The notes: generated by a model not told the origin, from the sequence alone. DNA of 64,000 nucleotides from Eubacteriales bacterium (GCA_021373115.1 JAJFTI010000034.1:99154-163153); one strand, 5' to 3'. Shown: positions 17,478 through 26,555, numbered from the stretch's first letter. Numbers and translations: made by a program.

Positions 17478-19844
17478 TTACTCGTCTTCTACCTTGAGAC
17501 CCTCGAACAGAGAAGCAAGGGAAGTCTTGGACTCCTGTACGGGCGGAAGCTCATAGTCGCCATCCTCGTTGCGGCGGCGACGATCCCCGCGGTCACGGCG
17601 ATCACCGCCGTCGCTGCTCTGGGGACGATCGCCGGAAGGCGTACGCGCTGTCGATTCGCGTTTTTCGCGCGGCTGCTGCGGCTGCGCAGCCGTATCACGC
17701 TGCTGCTGACGCTGTTCCTGCCGCTCGGCATACTGGCGGTCACGCTCGGCCTTTTCCGCTTTGAGCTGTTCAGCCAGTTCCGGATCTTCCTCCAGAAGGG
17801 CTTCCTTGCGGCTCAGACTGATTCTCTTCGCCTCCGGATTAACCTCTAACACCTTGCAGCGAACGACGTCGCCAACTTTGAGCTCATCCTCTACCTTCGC
17901 GATGCGGTGAACGGAAACCTGTGAAATATGAATCAGGCCGTCAATCGTGCTTTCGAGCGCAACGAACGCGCCAAACGGAACGATGCGGACAACCTTGCCT
18001 TCGACAATGGAGCCAACCGGATAACGATCCGCCGCGAGCGTCCAAGGCTTGGGCTGAAGCTGCTTATAGCCGAGGGAGACGCGCTCCTTCTCAACATCCA
18101 CATTGAGGATGATCACTTCGATCTCCTGACCAATGATGAAGATATCCGAAGGATGCTTAACGCGGCCCCACGCGGCATCCGTTACATGAACGAGGCCGTC
18201 GATTCCGCCGATATCCACAAATGCGCCAAAGTCTGCAATTCTGCGGACGATGCCGGTAACTTTGCTGCCGGTAACCAGCGCTTCCCACTTGACGCGCTTT
18301 TCCGCGGCCGCTTCGGAGAGAAGAACCTGCTTTTGAGAAGCAACAATGCGCTTTCTCTGGCGATCCACTTCCAGAACCTTGAGCTTCATGGGTTTGCCCA
18401 CAAATTCACTCAGATTCTCAATGTATTTCACGGAAACCTGCGACGCGGGTACAAACGCGCGAATACCGCTGATATCCGCAATCAGTCCGCCTTTTACGAC
18501 TTCCTTGCCAACCGCATCGAAAATCTTGTCTTCGATGTCTTCCTGGCTCATGAGGTCGTCCCAGACCTTTTTGCTTTCAACGTTCTTTCGGGAGAGGATG
18601 ACGTTGCCTTCGCCGTCGTTCACCTTTGTGACTTCGACTTCGATTTTATCGCCTTCCTTGAATAGATCCTCAGCCTTTACATCCGAATCGCTGGACAGTT
18701 CCCCGATGGGAATGACGCCATCCGACTTATAGCCGATGTTGACGAAAACTTCACCATCCACAACGGAAATAACCGTTCCTTCCATCACTTGACCGCCATG
18801 AATGCGCGTCATGGTCTTTTCAAACGCGGAAGCAAAATCGGAGCTGTCTTCATGTTCGGCTGTTTCGCTGACCGGCTTTTCCTTTGCTGCGGGTTTGGGC
18901 GCTTCCACAGCAGCCACGATCTCTTCAGCCGACTGGTTGGACTGGGGTACGACGACCTCCTCAGCGGGAGCTGCCGCTTCAATGGTTTCGATCGTCGTTG
19001 TTTCCTGTTCGCTCATTACTTGTAGTACCTCCCTAATCATCCGGTCCGGCGTCGATGCGCCCGCAACAATACCTATTATACCATTGGATGGTAATTTATC
19101 AAGAAAAAGTTTGTCCGCAGATTCTATGTTTTCCGTAAAATTACAGTGTTTTTTGGAGATTTCGACGAGCTTTTGCGTGTTCGCGCTGGATTTGGAGCCC
19201 AAAACATACATGCGCGTGCTCAGCTTCGAAATTTGCTCCGCTTCGCTTTGACGTGCGCGCGTTGTATCGCATATGGTGTTTTTGATCTCCAAATCAAGAC
19301 CGCTATTCCCTTCGGATTTCAGCGCGTTTAAAATCTCCCGGAAATCGGCTTCCGGCAGCGTTGTCTGCGCAACCAAAGTCGCCCGCTTCAGCCCCAAAAT
19401 ACGCGCCGCATCCTGCGGAGTTTCAATTACAAACGCCCTTTCTCCAGCCCAGCCCAGTATGCCGACGACCTCGGGATGGTTTGCCTTGCCGGCAATCAAA
19501 ACCGTTCTCCCCTCCTGCGCCGCCTGCTGCGCGATTTGATGAATTCGCTTGACATACGGGCATGTTGCGTCAATCAGCCGGATTCCGAGCGCTTCGCTTT
19601 CAAGATATACGCTTGGCGGCGCGCCGTGCGCGCGAATGATCAGCGTATCCCCTGCGCGCAGGCGCGACAGATCATCGACCGAGCAGACGCCCTTTTCCGC
19701 CAGTTCGGCAACGACGGTTTCGTTATGGATGATGTTTCCATAGGTATATACCTTGCCGCGCTCCTCGGCGCACCGTTGCGCCATCTCGACCGCACGGCGT
19801 ACGCCAAAGCAGAACCCGCTGTTTTTCGCCAATAGAACGCGCAT
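17478..19844 (-). CDS. ispH: Fused 4-hydroxy-3-methylbut-2-enyl diphosphate reductase / ribosomal protein S1
   Basis: 788 aa in two functional parts. Residues 1 to about 275 are IspH, the last MEP-pathway enzyme making IPP/DMAPP; the three 4Fe-4S cysteines are seen in NSGFCFGVRRA, DATCPYVKRIH and NTICDTTRARQ. After an Ala/Glu/Pro linker come four S1 RNA-binding domains (markers: GTVISVVDGEVFVNIGYKSDG, GGLIADISGIRAFVPASQ, GIVRRIADFGAFVDIGGIDG, GKVVRIVPFGAFVALESTIDG), then a charged Gln/Arg/Gly tail. Such fusions are known in Clostridia. The ATG at 19844 abuts the plsC stop. Confidence 0.94.
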   Translation of the reverse strand: MRVLLAKNSGFCFGVRRAVEMAQRCAEERGKVYTYGNIIHNETVVAELAEKGVCSVDDLSRLRAGDTLIIRAHGAPPSVYLESEALGIRLIDATCPYVKRIHQIAQQAAQEGRTVLIAGKANHPEVVGILGWAGERAFVIETPQDAARILGLKRATLVAQTTLPEADFREILNALKSEGNSGLDLEIKNTICDTTRARQSEAEQISKLSTRMYVLGSKSSANTQKLVEISKKHCNFTENIESADKLFLDKLPSNGIIGIVAGASTPDRMIREVLQVMSEQETTTIETIEAAAPAEEVVVPQSNQSAEEIVAAVEAPKPAAKEKPVSETAEHEDSSDFASAFEKTMTRIHGGQVMEGTVISVVDGEVFVNIGYKSDGVIPIGELSSDSDVKAEDLFKEGDKIEVEVTKVNDGEGNVILSRKNVESKKVWDDLMSQEDIEDKIFDAVGKEVVKGGLIADISGIRAFVPASQVSVKYIENLSEFVGKPMKLKVLEVDRQRKRIVASQKQVLLSEAAAEKRVKWEALVTGSKVTGIVRRIADFGAFVDIGGIDGLVHVTDAAWGRVKHPSDIFIIGQEIEVIILNVDVEKERVSLGYKQLQPKPWTLAADRYPVGSIVEGKVVRIVPFGAFVALESTIDGLIHISQVSVHRIAKVEDELKVGDVVRCKVLEVNPEAKRISLSRKEALLEEDPELAEQLKAEKAERDRQYAERQEQRQQQRDTAAQPQQPREKRESTARTPSGDRPQSSDGGDRRDRGDRRRRNEDGDYELPPVQESKTSLASLFEGLKVEDE

Positions 19845-20437
19845 TACGGCAGGAGCTCCATTTCATTTTTCAGTAGCTGCATCCGGTCGCGTATCGCTTC
19901 CGTTACCGCGTCCACCCCGCGCCCGGCGTAGGTTTGCGCGATCTCGTTTGCATCGATCGGCTCGCCCACAATCATGCGAATTCTCTTTCGTTTCTTCCAG
20001 TTTGGATCTGCGTAAAGCGGAATGATCGGCGCGTTGCAGCGCAGCGCAAGGAACGCGGCGCCCTTCTCAAACGAGTCCAGTTCGCCGGTAATGGATCGTC
20101 TTCCCTCCGGAAAAATCCCGAAGATCCGTCCTTTTTCAAGCACCGACATCGCCTGCTTGAGCGAGAGCATATCCGCATGCTTCCGGTAGACGGGAAATGC
20201 AAGCAGCTGTCCGAGTAAAAAACGCTTGAGCTTTGATTGAAAAAGTTCCTGCTTTGCCATAAAATGCACCGGGCGCGGAATCACCAGCGCAAGCCGGATC
20301 GGATCGCTCAGTGAAAAGTGGTTGGAAACGATAATTGCACAGCCGCGAAAGAATAGCCGTTCAAAATTTTTCACGTTCGGCCAAAAGAGCAGCCAGAAGA
20401 ACGGTGTAAGGAGATATTTAAAAAAGAAGTAAATCAC
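19844..20437 (-). CDS. plsC: 1-acyl-sn-glycerol-3-phosphate acyltransferase
   Basis: 197 aa, makes phosphatidic acid in phospholipid synthesis. It has an N-terminal membrane segment (FFKYLLTPFFWLLFW), the catalytic box NHFSLSD, and FGIFPEGRRS, the glycerol-phosphate-binding box. The start is GTG at 20437, with AAGGAGA upstream inside the end of cmk (4-nt overlap). Its end touches ispH-rpsA. The order cmk-plsC-ispH-rpsA is a known Clostridia arrangement. Confidence 0.92.
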   Translation of the reverse strand: MIYFFFKYLLTPFFWLLFWPNVKNFERLFFRGCAIIVSNHFSLSDPIRLALVIPRPVHFMAKQELFQSKLKRFLLGQLLAFPVYRKHADMLSLKQAMSVLEKGRIFGIFPEGRRSITGELDSFEKGAAFLALRCNAPIIPLYADPNWKKRKRIRMIVGEPIDANEIAQTYAGRGVDAVTEAIRDRMQLLKNEMELLP

Positions 20438-21120
20438 TTTTGTTCCGTCTCCTTCTGCCGTATTGCTTCCAAAAGCGTATTCAGGGCTTCGTCGATCGAA
20501 AGCTCGCTTGTATCGATCAGCATCGCATCCTCCGCCTTCCGGAGCGGCATGTAGGACCGTGTGCTGTCGTTATGGTCCCTTATTTTCAGCGCCGCAAGAA
20601 CCTGCTCGTAGGTTTCGCTGGCGTCTCCGCGCGCATGCATTTCGTTGAACCGCCGCATCGCGCGGACTTCCGGCGACGCGGTAACGAAGAACTTATACTT
20701 CGTTTCCGGCAGCACGTTTGTCGTGATGTCCCGGCCGTCCATAACAACGTCGTAATTCTTTCCAACCTCGCGCTGCAACCGCGCAAGTTTCTCCCGTACG
20801 CAGGGATGCGCGCTGACCGTAGAAGCGCCCATGGAAAGCTCCGGCGTTCGCAGACGATCCGTAACATCTTCGCCGCAGAGCAATACGCGCTGTCCGCGCG
20901 CATCGTAAACGACCGTAATATCCGCGTCGTCCAAAATCGTTTTCAAACCCGCTTCGTCGGTGACGCCCACACCGCGCCGCATGGCATACAACGCCATCGC
21001 GCGGTACATGGACCCCGTGTCGAGATAGCGGATATTCAGCTCTTTTGCAACAGCCTTCGCCAGCGTGGATTTCCCCGCGCCGGACGGCCCGTCGATTGCG
21101 ATGTTAAGATGTTCACTCAT
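20434..21120 (-). CDS. cmk: Cytidylate kinase
   Basis: 228-aa (d)CMP kinase. P-loop IDGPSGAGKSTLAKAVAKEL, LDTGSMYRAMALYAMR for nucleotide binding, DGRDITTNVLPETKYKFFVTAS, and RDHNDSTRSYMPLRKAEDA near the C-terminus all match the family. ATG at 21120; longer in-frame readings lie in the upstream gene. It overlaps plsC and sits 8 nt after the flavoprotein gene, so one operon is likely. Confidence 0.95.
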   Translation of the reverse strand: MSEHLNIAIDGPSGAGKSTLAKAVAKELNIRYLDTGSMYRAMALYAMRRGVGVTDEAGLKTILDDADITVVYDARGQRVLLCGEDVTDRLRTPELSMGASTVSAHPCVREKLARLQREVGKNYDVVMDGRDITTNVLPETKYKFFVTASPEVRAMRRFNEMHARGDASETYEQVLAALKIRDHNDSTRSYMPLRKAEDAMLIDTSELSIDEALNTLLEAIRQKETEQK

Positions 21121-21128
21121 ACCTTTTC

Positions 21129-22352
21129 TTACAGCTCCTGAATACTGTCGCCCGCGAGCGCGCCCGTAGACCATGCGATCTGCAGATTATAGCCGCCCGT
21201 CGTCGCGTCCAAATCGAGCACTTCTCCGGCAAAATACAGCCCTCTTATCCGCTTGGATTCCATGGTGGAAGCGTTTACGTCCCGAACGCTGACGCCGCCG
21301 CGCGTCACAACCGCCTCGTTGAGTCCGCGTGCACCGCAAACGGTCAGCGGCAGCGACTTGAGCGTTTCCACAAGGCGAAGCCGCATGGTCTTCGGCAGCT
21401 CGCCAACCGGCAGCGTGCCATCAATCTGCGAAAGGTCGAGCACGACTTCGAGCAGCCTTGCCGGCAGCAGCGCATGCAGCGCGGTTTTCACCTGCTGGCG
21501 CGCGCCTTCCTGTAAGTCGCGCAGAATTCGCGCATCGAGCTGTTCGCGCGAAAGCGCCGGCTTGAGGTCAATGAACAGAAGAGTTCCTTCGGGTTCTCCG
21601 GCGATCACGCCGGAAAGCGAAAGCACAAGCGGCCCGCTCACGCCGAAATGCGTAAAAAGCAATTCACCCAGTTCGGAGAAGATCTCCTTATTCCCGCGTT
21701 TTGCACGGAGCATAACATTTTTCAGCGTCAGTCCGGTCAGCGAACGCGGCCAGATTTCCTGCGTTTCGAGCGGAACGAGCGACGCAAACCGAGGTTCGAT
21801 CGCGTGACCCGTATCCGCCGCAAAGCGATAGCCGTCCCCCGTTGAACCGGTCTGCGGATAGGAAATCCCGCCGGTCGCAACGATCACCGCTTTGCAGGGA
21901 AACTCTTCCCGGCCAATTCGAATGCCGCGAACCGCGCCGTCGCAGACCAGGATTTCCTCCACGCGCGTGTTGAGCCGAACCGTTACGCCGGCTTCGCGCA
22001 GCATCCGTTCCCAGGCGCGCAGGATGTCGCTGGATTTATCGGAAGCGGGAAACACCCTGCCGCCGCGTTCCTCTTTCAGCGGTACGCCCGCGTGCTCCAG
22101 GCGATCCATCAGCGCGCGATTGTCAAAATGTGAAAACGCGCTGTAAAGAAACCTCGGATTTCGGAGCACGTGAAGAAAAAACGAATCCCGTTCGGCATTG
22201 TTGGTTACGTTACAGCGCCCTTTGCCGGTAATATAGAGTTTTTTACCGAGCTTTTCATTCTGCTCAAAAAGGGTCACCGTATGCCCGTTCTGCGCGGCGT
22301 TCGTCGCGGCGATCATACCAGCCGGTCCGCCGCCAATCACAAAAACGGTCAT
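21129..22352 (-). CDS. BaiN/HI0933-family FAD-dependent oxidoreductase
   Basis: 407 aa. N-terminal FAD dinucleotide fold VFVIGGGPAGMIAATNAAQNG with an acidic strand end (LFEQNEKLGKKLYITGKGRCNVTNN, a hallmark of the family). Mid motif IVATGGISYPQTGSTGDGYRFA; the end YFAGEVLDLDATTGGYNLQIAWSTG is the second FAD contact. The family includes BaiN, linked to bile-acid dehydroxylation, but most members have unknown substrates. ATG at 22352 has GAGGAG upstream and overlaps the rpiR-type stop (ATGA). Confidence 0.88.
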   Translation of the reverse strand: MTVFVIGGGPAGMIAATNAAQNGHTVTLFEQNEKLGKKLYITGKGRCNVTNNAERDSFFLHVLRNPRFLYSAFSHFDNRALMDRLEHAGVPLKEERGGRVFPASDKSSDILRAWERMLREAGVTVRLNTRVEEILVCDGAVRGIRIGREEFPCKAVIVATGGISYPQTGSTGDGYRFAADTGHAIEPRFASLVPLETQEIWPRSLTGLTLKNVMLRAKRGNKEIFSELGELLFTHFGVSGPLVLSLSGVIAGEPEGTLLFIDLKPALSREQLDARILRDLQEGARQQVKTALHALLPARLLEVVLDLSQIDGTLPVGELPKTMRLRLVETLKSLPLTVCGARGLNEAVVTRGGVSVRDVNASTMESKRIRGLYFAGEVLDLDATTGGYNLQIAWSTGALAGDSIQEL

Positions 22353-23218
22353 GTGCGCTCCTCTTTGAGCGTTTCGGAAAGATAGACCCCTTCGGCGTGC
22401 CAAACCTCTTCCAATTGGGTTAAGTGCTGGAATGCCTCGTCCTTCCGCGCGTGGCCAATCGCAACGATGATCGCGTTGATCAGCGAAAGCGGCGCGACGA
22501 GCGAGTCCGCAAACGATGCCATATCGCTCCGCGCACAAAGCGTAAAATCCGAAATGCGCGCCACCGGCGAGCTTGGCATGTCCGTCAGCGCAATCAGCGT
22601 TGCGCCCTTCGATTTTGCATATTTCATCGCATCCACCGTTCGCGCGCTGTAACGCGGAAAACTGATGCCAAAACAAACGTCCGTTGAATCCACGCGCAGC
22701 ATACGTTCGTGAATATCCTGAACAGCGCCGTTGACGAACATTACGTTGTCGCAAACATAATCGAGATAATAGGTCAGAAACTGCGCCAGCGACATTGCGC
22801 TTCGAATACCGAGCACGTAAATGCGCCTTGCGCGAAGAATTGCGTTGATTGCGCCGTCGAAACTCTCGTTGTCGATCATATCGATCGTCGCGCGGATGTT
22901 GTTCATATCCGAGGTCAGCACGGTTTTCAGCACGTCCTGCTGGGGAATATTCGCCGCGAGCCGAATCCGCTGAACGCTGGTCAGCCGGTGACGAATGAGA
23001 TCCTGCAGCGCCTCCTGCAGGGCGGGGTAACCGTCCAAGCCAAGCATGTAGGCAAAGCGAACGACCGTGGATTCGGAAACGCCGACGCGTTCCCCAAGTT
23101 TCGCGGCCGTCATGAACGCCGCGTCGTCATACGCATTAAAGATATACTCCGCGATGCGTCTCTGCCCTTTGGAAAAGGTCGAATACTGCTTTTCCATCAT
23201 CGAAAACAATGCGTCCAT
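22349..23218 (-). CDS. MurR/RpiR-family regulator
   Basis: 289 aa. The N-terminal HTH_6 domain (FSKGQRRIAEYIFNAYDDAAFMTAAKLGERVGVSESTVVRFAYMLGLDGYPALQ) is followed by a SIS sugar-phosphate domain (RRIYVLGIRSAMSLAQFLTYYL, DVCFGISFPRYSARTVDAMKYAKSKGATLIALTDMPSSP). Known members sense sugar phosphates. No sugar pathway gene is adjacent; it is translationally coupled to the flavoprotein gene downstream. GGAGGG lies 12 nt before the ATG; an in-frame ATG a few codons in is also possible. Confidence 0.88.
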   Translation of the reverse strand: MDALFSMMEKQYSTFSKGQRRIAEYIFNAYDDAAFMTAAKLGERVGVSESTVVRFAYMLGLDGYPALQEALQDLIRHRLTSVQRIRLAANIPQQDVLKTVLTSDMNNIRATIDMIDNESFDGAINAILRARRIYVLGIRSAMSLAQFLTYYLDYVCDNVMFVNGAVQDIHERMLRVDSTDVCFGISFPRYSARTVDAMKYAKSKGATLIALTDMPSSPVARISDFTLCARSDMASFADSLVAPLSLINAIIVAIGHARKDEAFQHLTQLEEVWHAEGVYLSETLKEERT

Positions 23219-23266
23219 TGCGCGAATGCCCTCCCGTTACCGTTGTATCCGCCGAATCAGGCGCGT

Positions 23267-24040
23267 TTAAAGACGTTTTGTCCAGTCCCAATGCTCCGCC
23301 TGCATATCCTCCAGCCGGGAGGTATGCGTTATATCATAGGTCAGGGGCGTCAGGGTCACGTACCCTTCGCGTACCCAGCGGTCATCCACATCCATTCCGT
23401 CCGAACAGGTGGTGCAGCCGCGCGGCGCCCAGTAGTAAGTGCGCCCCATAGGGTCTTCGCGTTCGACAAACTCGAGCGCATACTGCTGAATGCTCAGCGG
23501 TACGATCTTAACACCTTTCAATTCTTCAAATGGAACGCTCGGCACGTTTACGTTCAGCAGCGTACCGAACGCCATCGGGTGTTCCGCAACATAATCGACC
23601 GCGATGGAGGCGACGCGCGCGGCGGTTTCCGCGTACTCCGCTTCATAGGACGCGCAGGATACCGCGATGGACTGATATCCCAGAAGCGCCGCTTCGTGCG
23701 CCGCCGCGACCGTTCCGCTGTACAGCACGTCCGTTCCAAGGTTCGGGCCGTGATTGATGCCGGAAACGACAAGATCCGGATTCGGGAACAGATTGCCCAG
23801 CGCGAGACGTACGCAATCCACCGGCGTTCCGGAAACCGCATATGCAGGTATCTCCGGCGAACCCTTGATCGTGGTTTTTCTGGCACGGATCGGGTCGAAC
23901 AGCGTCATCGCCCGACTGACCGCGCTCCGCTCGGAATCCGGCGCGGAAACGTAGATTTCGTGTGTTTTGCTCAGCTCCGCCGCCAGCGCGCGAATTCCAG
24001 TGGCAAATACGCCGTCGTCGTTGCTTAATAGTATCTTCAT
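23267..24040 (-). CDS. surE: 5'/3'-nucleotidase SurE
   Basis: 257 aa. Metal-dependent nucleoside monophosphate phosphatase. The N-terminus ILLSNDDGVFATGI has the metal-binding ND-D; APDSERSAVSRAMT, SGTPVDCVRLAL and VSGINHGPNLGTDVLYSGTVAAAHEAALLG are family blocks. GGAG precedes the ATG by 7 nt. It follows a separate hairpin and probably has its own promoter in the 24041-24110 gap. Confidence 0.95.
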   Translation of the reverse strand: MKILLSNDDGVFATGIRALAAELSKTHEIYVSAPDSERSAVSRAMTLFDPIRARKTTIKGSPEIPAYAVSGTPVDCVRLALGNLFPNPDLVVSGINHGPNLGTDVLYSGTVAAAHEAALLGYQSIAVSCASYEAEYAETAARVASIAVDYVAEHPMAFGTLLNVNVPSVPFEELKGVKIVPLSIQQYALEFVEREDPMGRTYYWAPRGCTTCSDGMDVDDRWVREGYVTLTPLTYDITHTSRLEDMQAEHWDWTKRL

Positions 24041-24110
24041 GCAGGAACTCCGTCATCTAATTGTTAAGATATTTTAACATACCTGTTCGTTGAATGCTAT
24101 AGTCATAACA

Positions 24111-24142
24111 ACGTGCAGGAAAACTTGTCTTCTCCTGCACGT
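24111..24142. terminator. Perfect hairpin, likely terminator of the udk operon
   Basis: Ten-bp perfect stem ACGTGCAGGA / TCCTGCACGT with a 12-nt loop, between the membrane-protein stop and surE. On the minus strand TGTTATG follows, so the T-tract is weak. Confidence 0.45.
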
Positions 24143-24178
24143 ATCAATTTCATGAATGCCTGAAGTTCGCACATTACT

Positions 24179-24637
24179 TCAATCGACCGCGAGCGCTCCT
24201 AACGTCTCAATATGAAACCCGTTCGCACCGTCCACATAGCCATATCCGAAGATCAGCATAATCGTTGCCGCCTGAACGGCAATGATACCAATCAGCGCGA
24301 AGAACCAGGTTCCCCGCGGAAAGCGTTTCCAGCCGCGAAACACACGATAAAGCAGACGGTTGGTCAAAATCGTAAGAATAACGGGCGAAAACAGCAAGAG
24401 CAGCTGCAGCGCGGATTCGAGGATAACCTGCAGGCTTCCCGCTTTTAAAATAGACCAGTCAAACGCAAGCGCGTACCCCAGCATATAGAGCGTATAGACC
24501 GCAAGCAATACGTTGAGTACGATCATCACGAAAAAATACGCGATCACCCGACCCGCTCCATGCCTTGGCCTTTCGCGGAATGGACCGTGGCGATCGTATT
24601 CTTCCGCAGACGCAGACTGTTTGATTTCCCGTTCCAT
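24179..24637 (-). CDS. Small membrane protein, function unknown
   Basis: 152 aa. A charged N-terminal 30 residues is followed by three or four hydrophobic segments: AYFFVMIVLNVLLAVYTLYMLG, VILESALQLLLLFSPVILTILTN, and TWFFALIGIIAVQAATIMLIF. No family recognised. It follows udk closely on the same strand, so it is probably co-transcribed. Confidence 0.65.
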   Translation of the reverse strand: MEREIKQSASAEEYDRHGPFRERPRHGAGRVIAYFFVMIVLNVLLAVYTLYMLGYALAFDWSILKAGSLQVILESALQLLLLFSPVILTILTNRLLYRVFRGWKRFPRGTWFFALIGIIAVQAATIMLIFGYGYVDGANGFHIETLGALAVD

Positions 24638-24666
24638 ATCTTTTTTCCTTTCGCTCGGAATCGTTT

Positions 24667-25377
24667 CTATTTTTCCCCCGTTGGAGCCGTTATAAACCCG
24701 TCCTGGTCGGGGATTTCGTCGTAGGAAAACGATGTGCTTGCGGAATCCTGCTCCGTGCCGAATCGCTCTGCGAGCACTTTTGTGGTCAGGTATGCGGATA
24801 TTGCGTCGATCGCCATCTTGTTCTTTCCACCGCGCATCACGGCAAAATCCGCGTCGTTGATATAATTCACGATATACTTCTCGTAAACCGGCTTAACGGT
24901 CTCCAAATACTGCTCCGCAATATTATCGATGGAGCGCCCGCGTGATTTGATATCCCGCTTGATGCGGCGTAACAGGCAAATATCGACGTCAACCTGAAGA
25001 TATACCTTCAGGGACATCTTTTCGCAAAGGCGCTTGTCGTAGAACATATGAATGCCTTCGAGAACGAGTACTTCCGGCGGCTGGATCAATCGATCCGGCG
25101 TATCCGCGCGAAGATAATTCACATAATCGTACCCCTTTGTCGGGATCGGTTGTCCGGCTTCCAGCAAGGCAATGTCGGAAAGCAGCTCGTCGAAATCAAA
25201 AATTTCCGGTTCATCGTAATTCAGTTTGATCCGTTCGGAAAACGGCAGTTCCGGAAAATTGCGATAGTAGCAGTCCTGCCCGATGATGGTGCAGCTGCAG
25301 GCCAGCGAATCCTGAATCCGCTTGGCAAGTGTGCTTTTTCCGCTGCCGCTCGCGCCGCAGATGCCGACGATGATCAT
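24667..25377 (-). CDS. udk: Uridine kinase
   Basis: 236 aa. Pyrimidine-salvage kinase (uridine/cytidine to UMP/CMP). P-loop VGICGASGSGKSTLAKRI at the N-terminus, then QDCYYRN, FDFDELLSDI, EGIHMFYDKRL and RRIKRDIKSRGRS (lid region) in the usual order. The ATG at 25377 is preferred, with GGAG upstream; a start three codons earlier is possible. The C-terminal extension after residue about 205 has no known motif. Confidence 0.92.
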   Translation of the reverse strand: MIIVGICGASGSGKSTLAKRIQDSLACSCTIIGQDCYYRNFPELPFSERIKLNYDEPEIFDFDELLSDIALLEAGQPIPTKGYDYVNYLRADTPDRLIQPPEVLVLEGIHMFYDKRLCEKMSLKVYLQVDVDICLLRRIKRDIKSRGRSIDNIAEQYLETVKPVYEKYIVNYINDADFAVMRGGKNKMAIDAISAYLTTKVLAERFGTEQDSASTSFSYDEIPDQDGFITAPTGEK

Positions 25378-25471
25378 AATAACCACTCCGATGAAACGAA
25401 TTGTTCGATTTGTGTCAGTTTATCATGAATCACGATCATTATCAATGCGTTGGTGCTCCGCGCGCAAGCAA

Positions 25472-25544
25472 AAACCGGTTCGGGGAACCCGAACCGGTTT
25501 GGTTGGAACACGTTTCTTTATTTGACTTCGCAGGTTGCGCCAAC
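25472..25544. repeat. Duplicated rplL tail + terminator, distal copy
   Basis: 73 bp matching 25559-25631 at 72 positions (difference at 25506/25593). It holds a second copy of the 29-nt terminator (stem AAACCGGTTCGGG, 3-nt loop) and the last codons of rplL including the stop. The copies are 14 nt apart. On the minus strand this is the second terminator reached. Confidence 0.95.
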
Positions 25545-25558
25545 TCCTAATAAAAAAC

Positions 25559-25587
25559 AAACCGGTTCGGGGAACCCGAACCGGTTT
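25559..25587 (-). terminator. rplL terminator, proximal copy
   Basis: 13-bp perfect stem AAACCGGTTCGGG / CCCGAACCGGTTT with a 3-nt loop, ending in T/A-rich sequence on the minus strand. A copy at 25472-25500 gives tandem terminators. Confidence 0.85.
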
Positions 25588-25631
25588 GGTTGAAACACGT
25601 TTCTTTATTTGACTTCGCAGGTTGCGCCAAC
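25559..25631. repeat. Duplicated rplL tail + terminator, proximal copy
   Basis: Original copy of the 73-bp unit; its last 27 bases lie within the functional rplL reading frame (stop at 25605). Confidence 0.95.
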
Positions 25632-25973
25632 CTCTTTGAACGCGGCGACGATCTTCTCGGCATCCTCTTTATTGACGCCTTCCTTGACCTTGCTCGGCGC
25701 GCCGTCAACCACGTCCTTGGCTTCCTTGAGGCCAAGACCGGTGAGTTCGCGAACGACCTTGATAACCTTGATCTTTTCCGCTCCGACGTCTTTGAGGATG
25801 ACGTCGAATTCAGTCTTCTCTTCCACTTCTTCCGCGGCGGCAGCGGGGCCGGCAACGGCAACGGCGGTCGCGGCAGCGGATACGCCGAATTCCTCTTCGA
25901 GAGCCTTTACGAGCTCATACAGTTCCAGAACGGACATCGCTTTGATATCGGCGATTAACTTTTCCTTATCCAT
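25605..25973 (-). CDS. rplL: 50S ribosomal protein L7/L12
   Basis: 122 aa, the usual L12 length. An N-terminal dimerisation helix ([19 protein letters not shown]), an Ala-rich hinge and a C-terminal factor-binding domain ([38 protein letters not shown]) are all clear. GGAGG precedes the ATG at 25973. It recruits translation GTPases. It is the last gene of the rplJ-rplL pair and is not followed by rpoB here; a duplicated terminator follows. Confidence 0.97.
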   Translation of the reverse strand: MDKEKLIADIKAMSVLELYELVKALEEEFGVSAAATAVAVAGPAAAAEEVEEKTEFDVILKDVGAEKIKVIKVVRELTGLGLKEAKDVVDGAPSKVKEGVNKEDAEKIVAAFKEVGATCEVK

Positions 25974-26045
25974 AAAATCCTCCAATTCATTTTTTCTGCG
26001 GAAAGCCCGCAATTTTTAAGTCGTTTGATGTTCACTGCGGACTTT

Positions 26046-26555
26046 TTACGCTTGCGCGCCGTCCTGTTTCTTGGCGATTTCGTTGAGCGCGATTGCGAAC
26101 TTGGAAATCGGAGACATCATGGAGCCTAGCATACGTGCAATCAGCACCTCGCGGCTCGGCATGTCGGCGATCGCTTCGACCTGCGCGGCGGAAATCAGGC
26201 TTGTTTCGACGATACCACCCTTGAGTTCGCACTTCTTCGCCTTCTTGATAAAGCCCTTGAGAATGCGCGCCGGAGCGGCGACATCTTCATAGCCAAACGC
26301 GAATGCGCTGGGTCCCTTGAGAAAAGGCGCGCTTTTCGCATCGATCCCCGCGGCTTCGCAGGCGCGTTCCATAATGTGGTTTTTGATAACCGCATATTCG
26401 ACATTTGCCTTGCGCATTTCCGCGCGAAGTTCGGTATCCTCCGCAACGGTAATTCCGCGATAGTCGAACACGACGATGCTCTGCGCCTTTTTAATCTTTT
26501 CGGAGACGACCGAAACCTGCTCTGCTTTGCGTTCAATGTTCTGGATATTTGCCAT
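26046..26555 (-). CDS. rplJ: 50S ribosomal protein L10
   Basis: 169 aa. Base of the ribosomal stalk; binds L12 dimers and 23S rRNA. It carries the L10 pattern ERKAEQVSVVSEKIKKAQSIVVFDYRGITVAEDTELR and FLKGPSAFAFGYEDVAAPARIL. The helical C-terminus binds L12. Preceded by an L10 leader RNA with an attenuator, the usual autogenous control. Confidence 0.96.
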   Translation of the reverse strand: MANIQNIERKAEQVSVVSEKIKKAQSIVVFDYRGITVAEDTELRAEMRKANVEYAVIKNHIMERACEAAGIDAKSAPFLKGPSAFAFGYEDVAAPARILKGFIKKAKKCELKGGIVETSLISAAQVEAIADMPSREVLIARMLGSMMSPISKFAIALNEIAKKQDGAQA

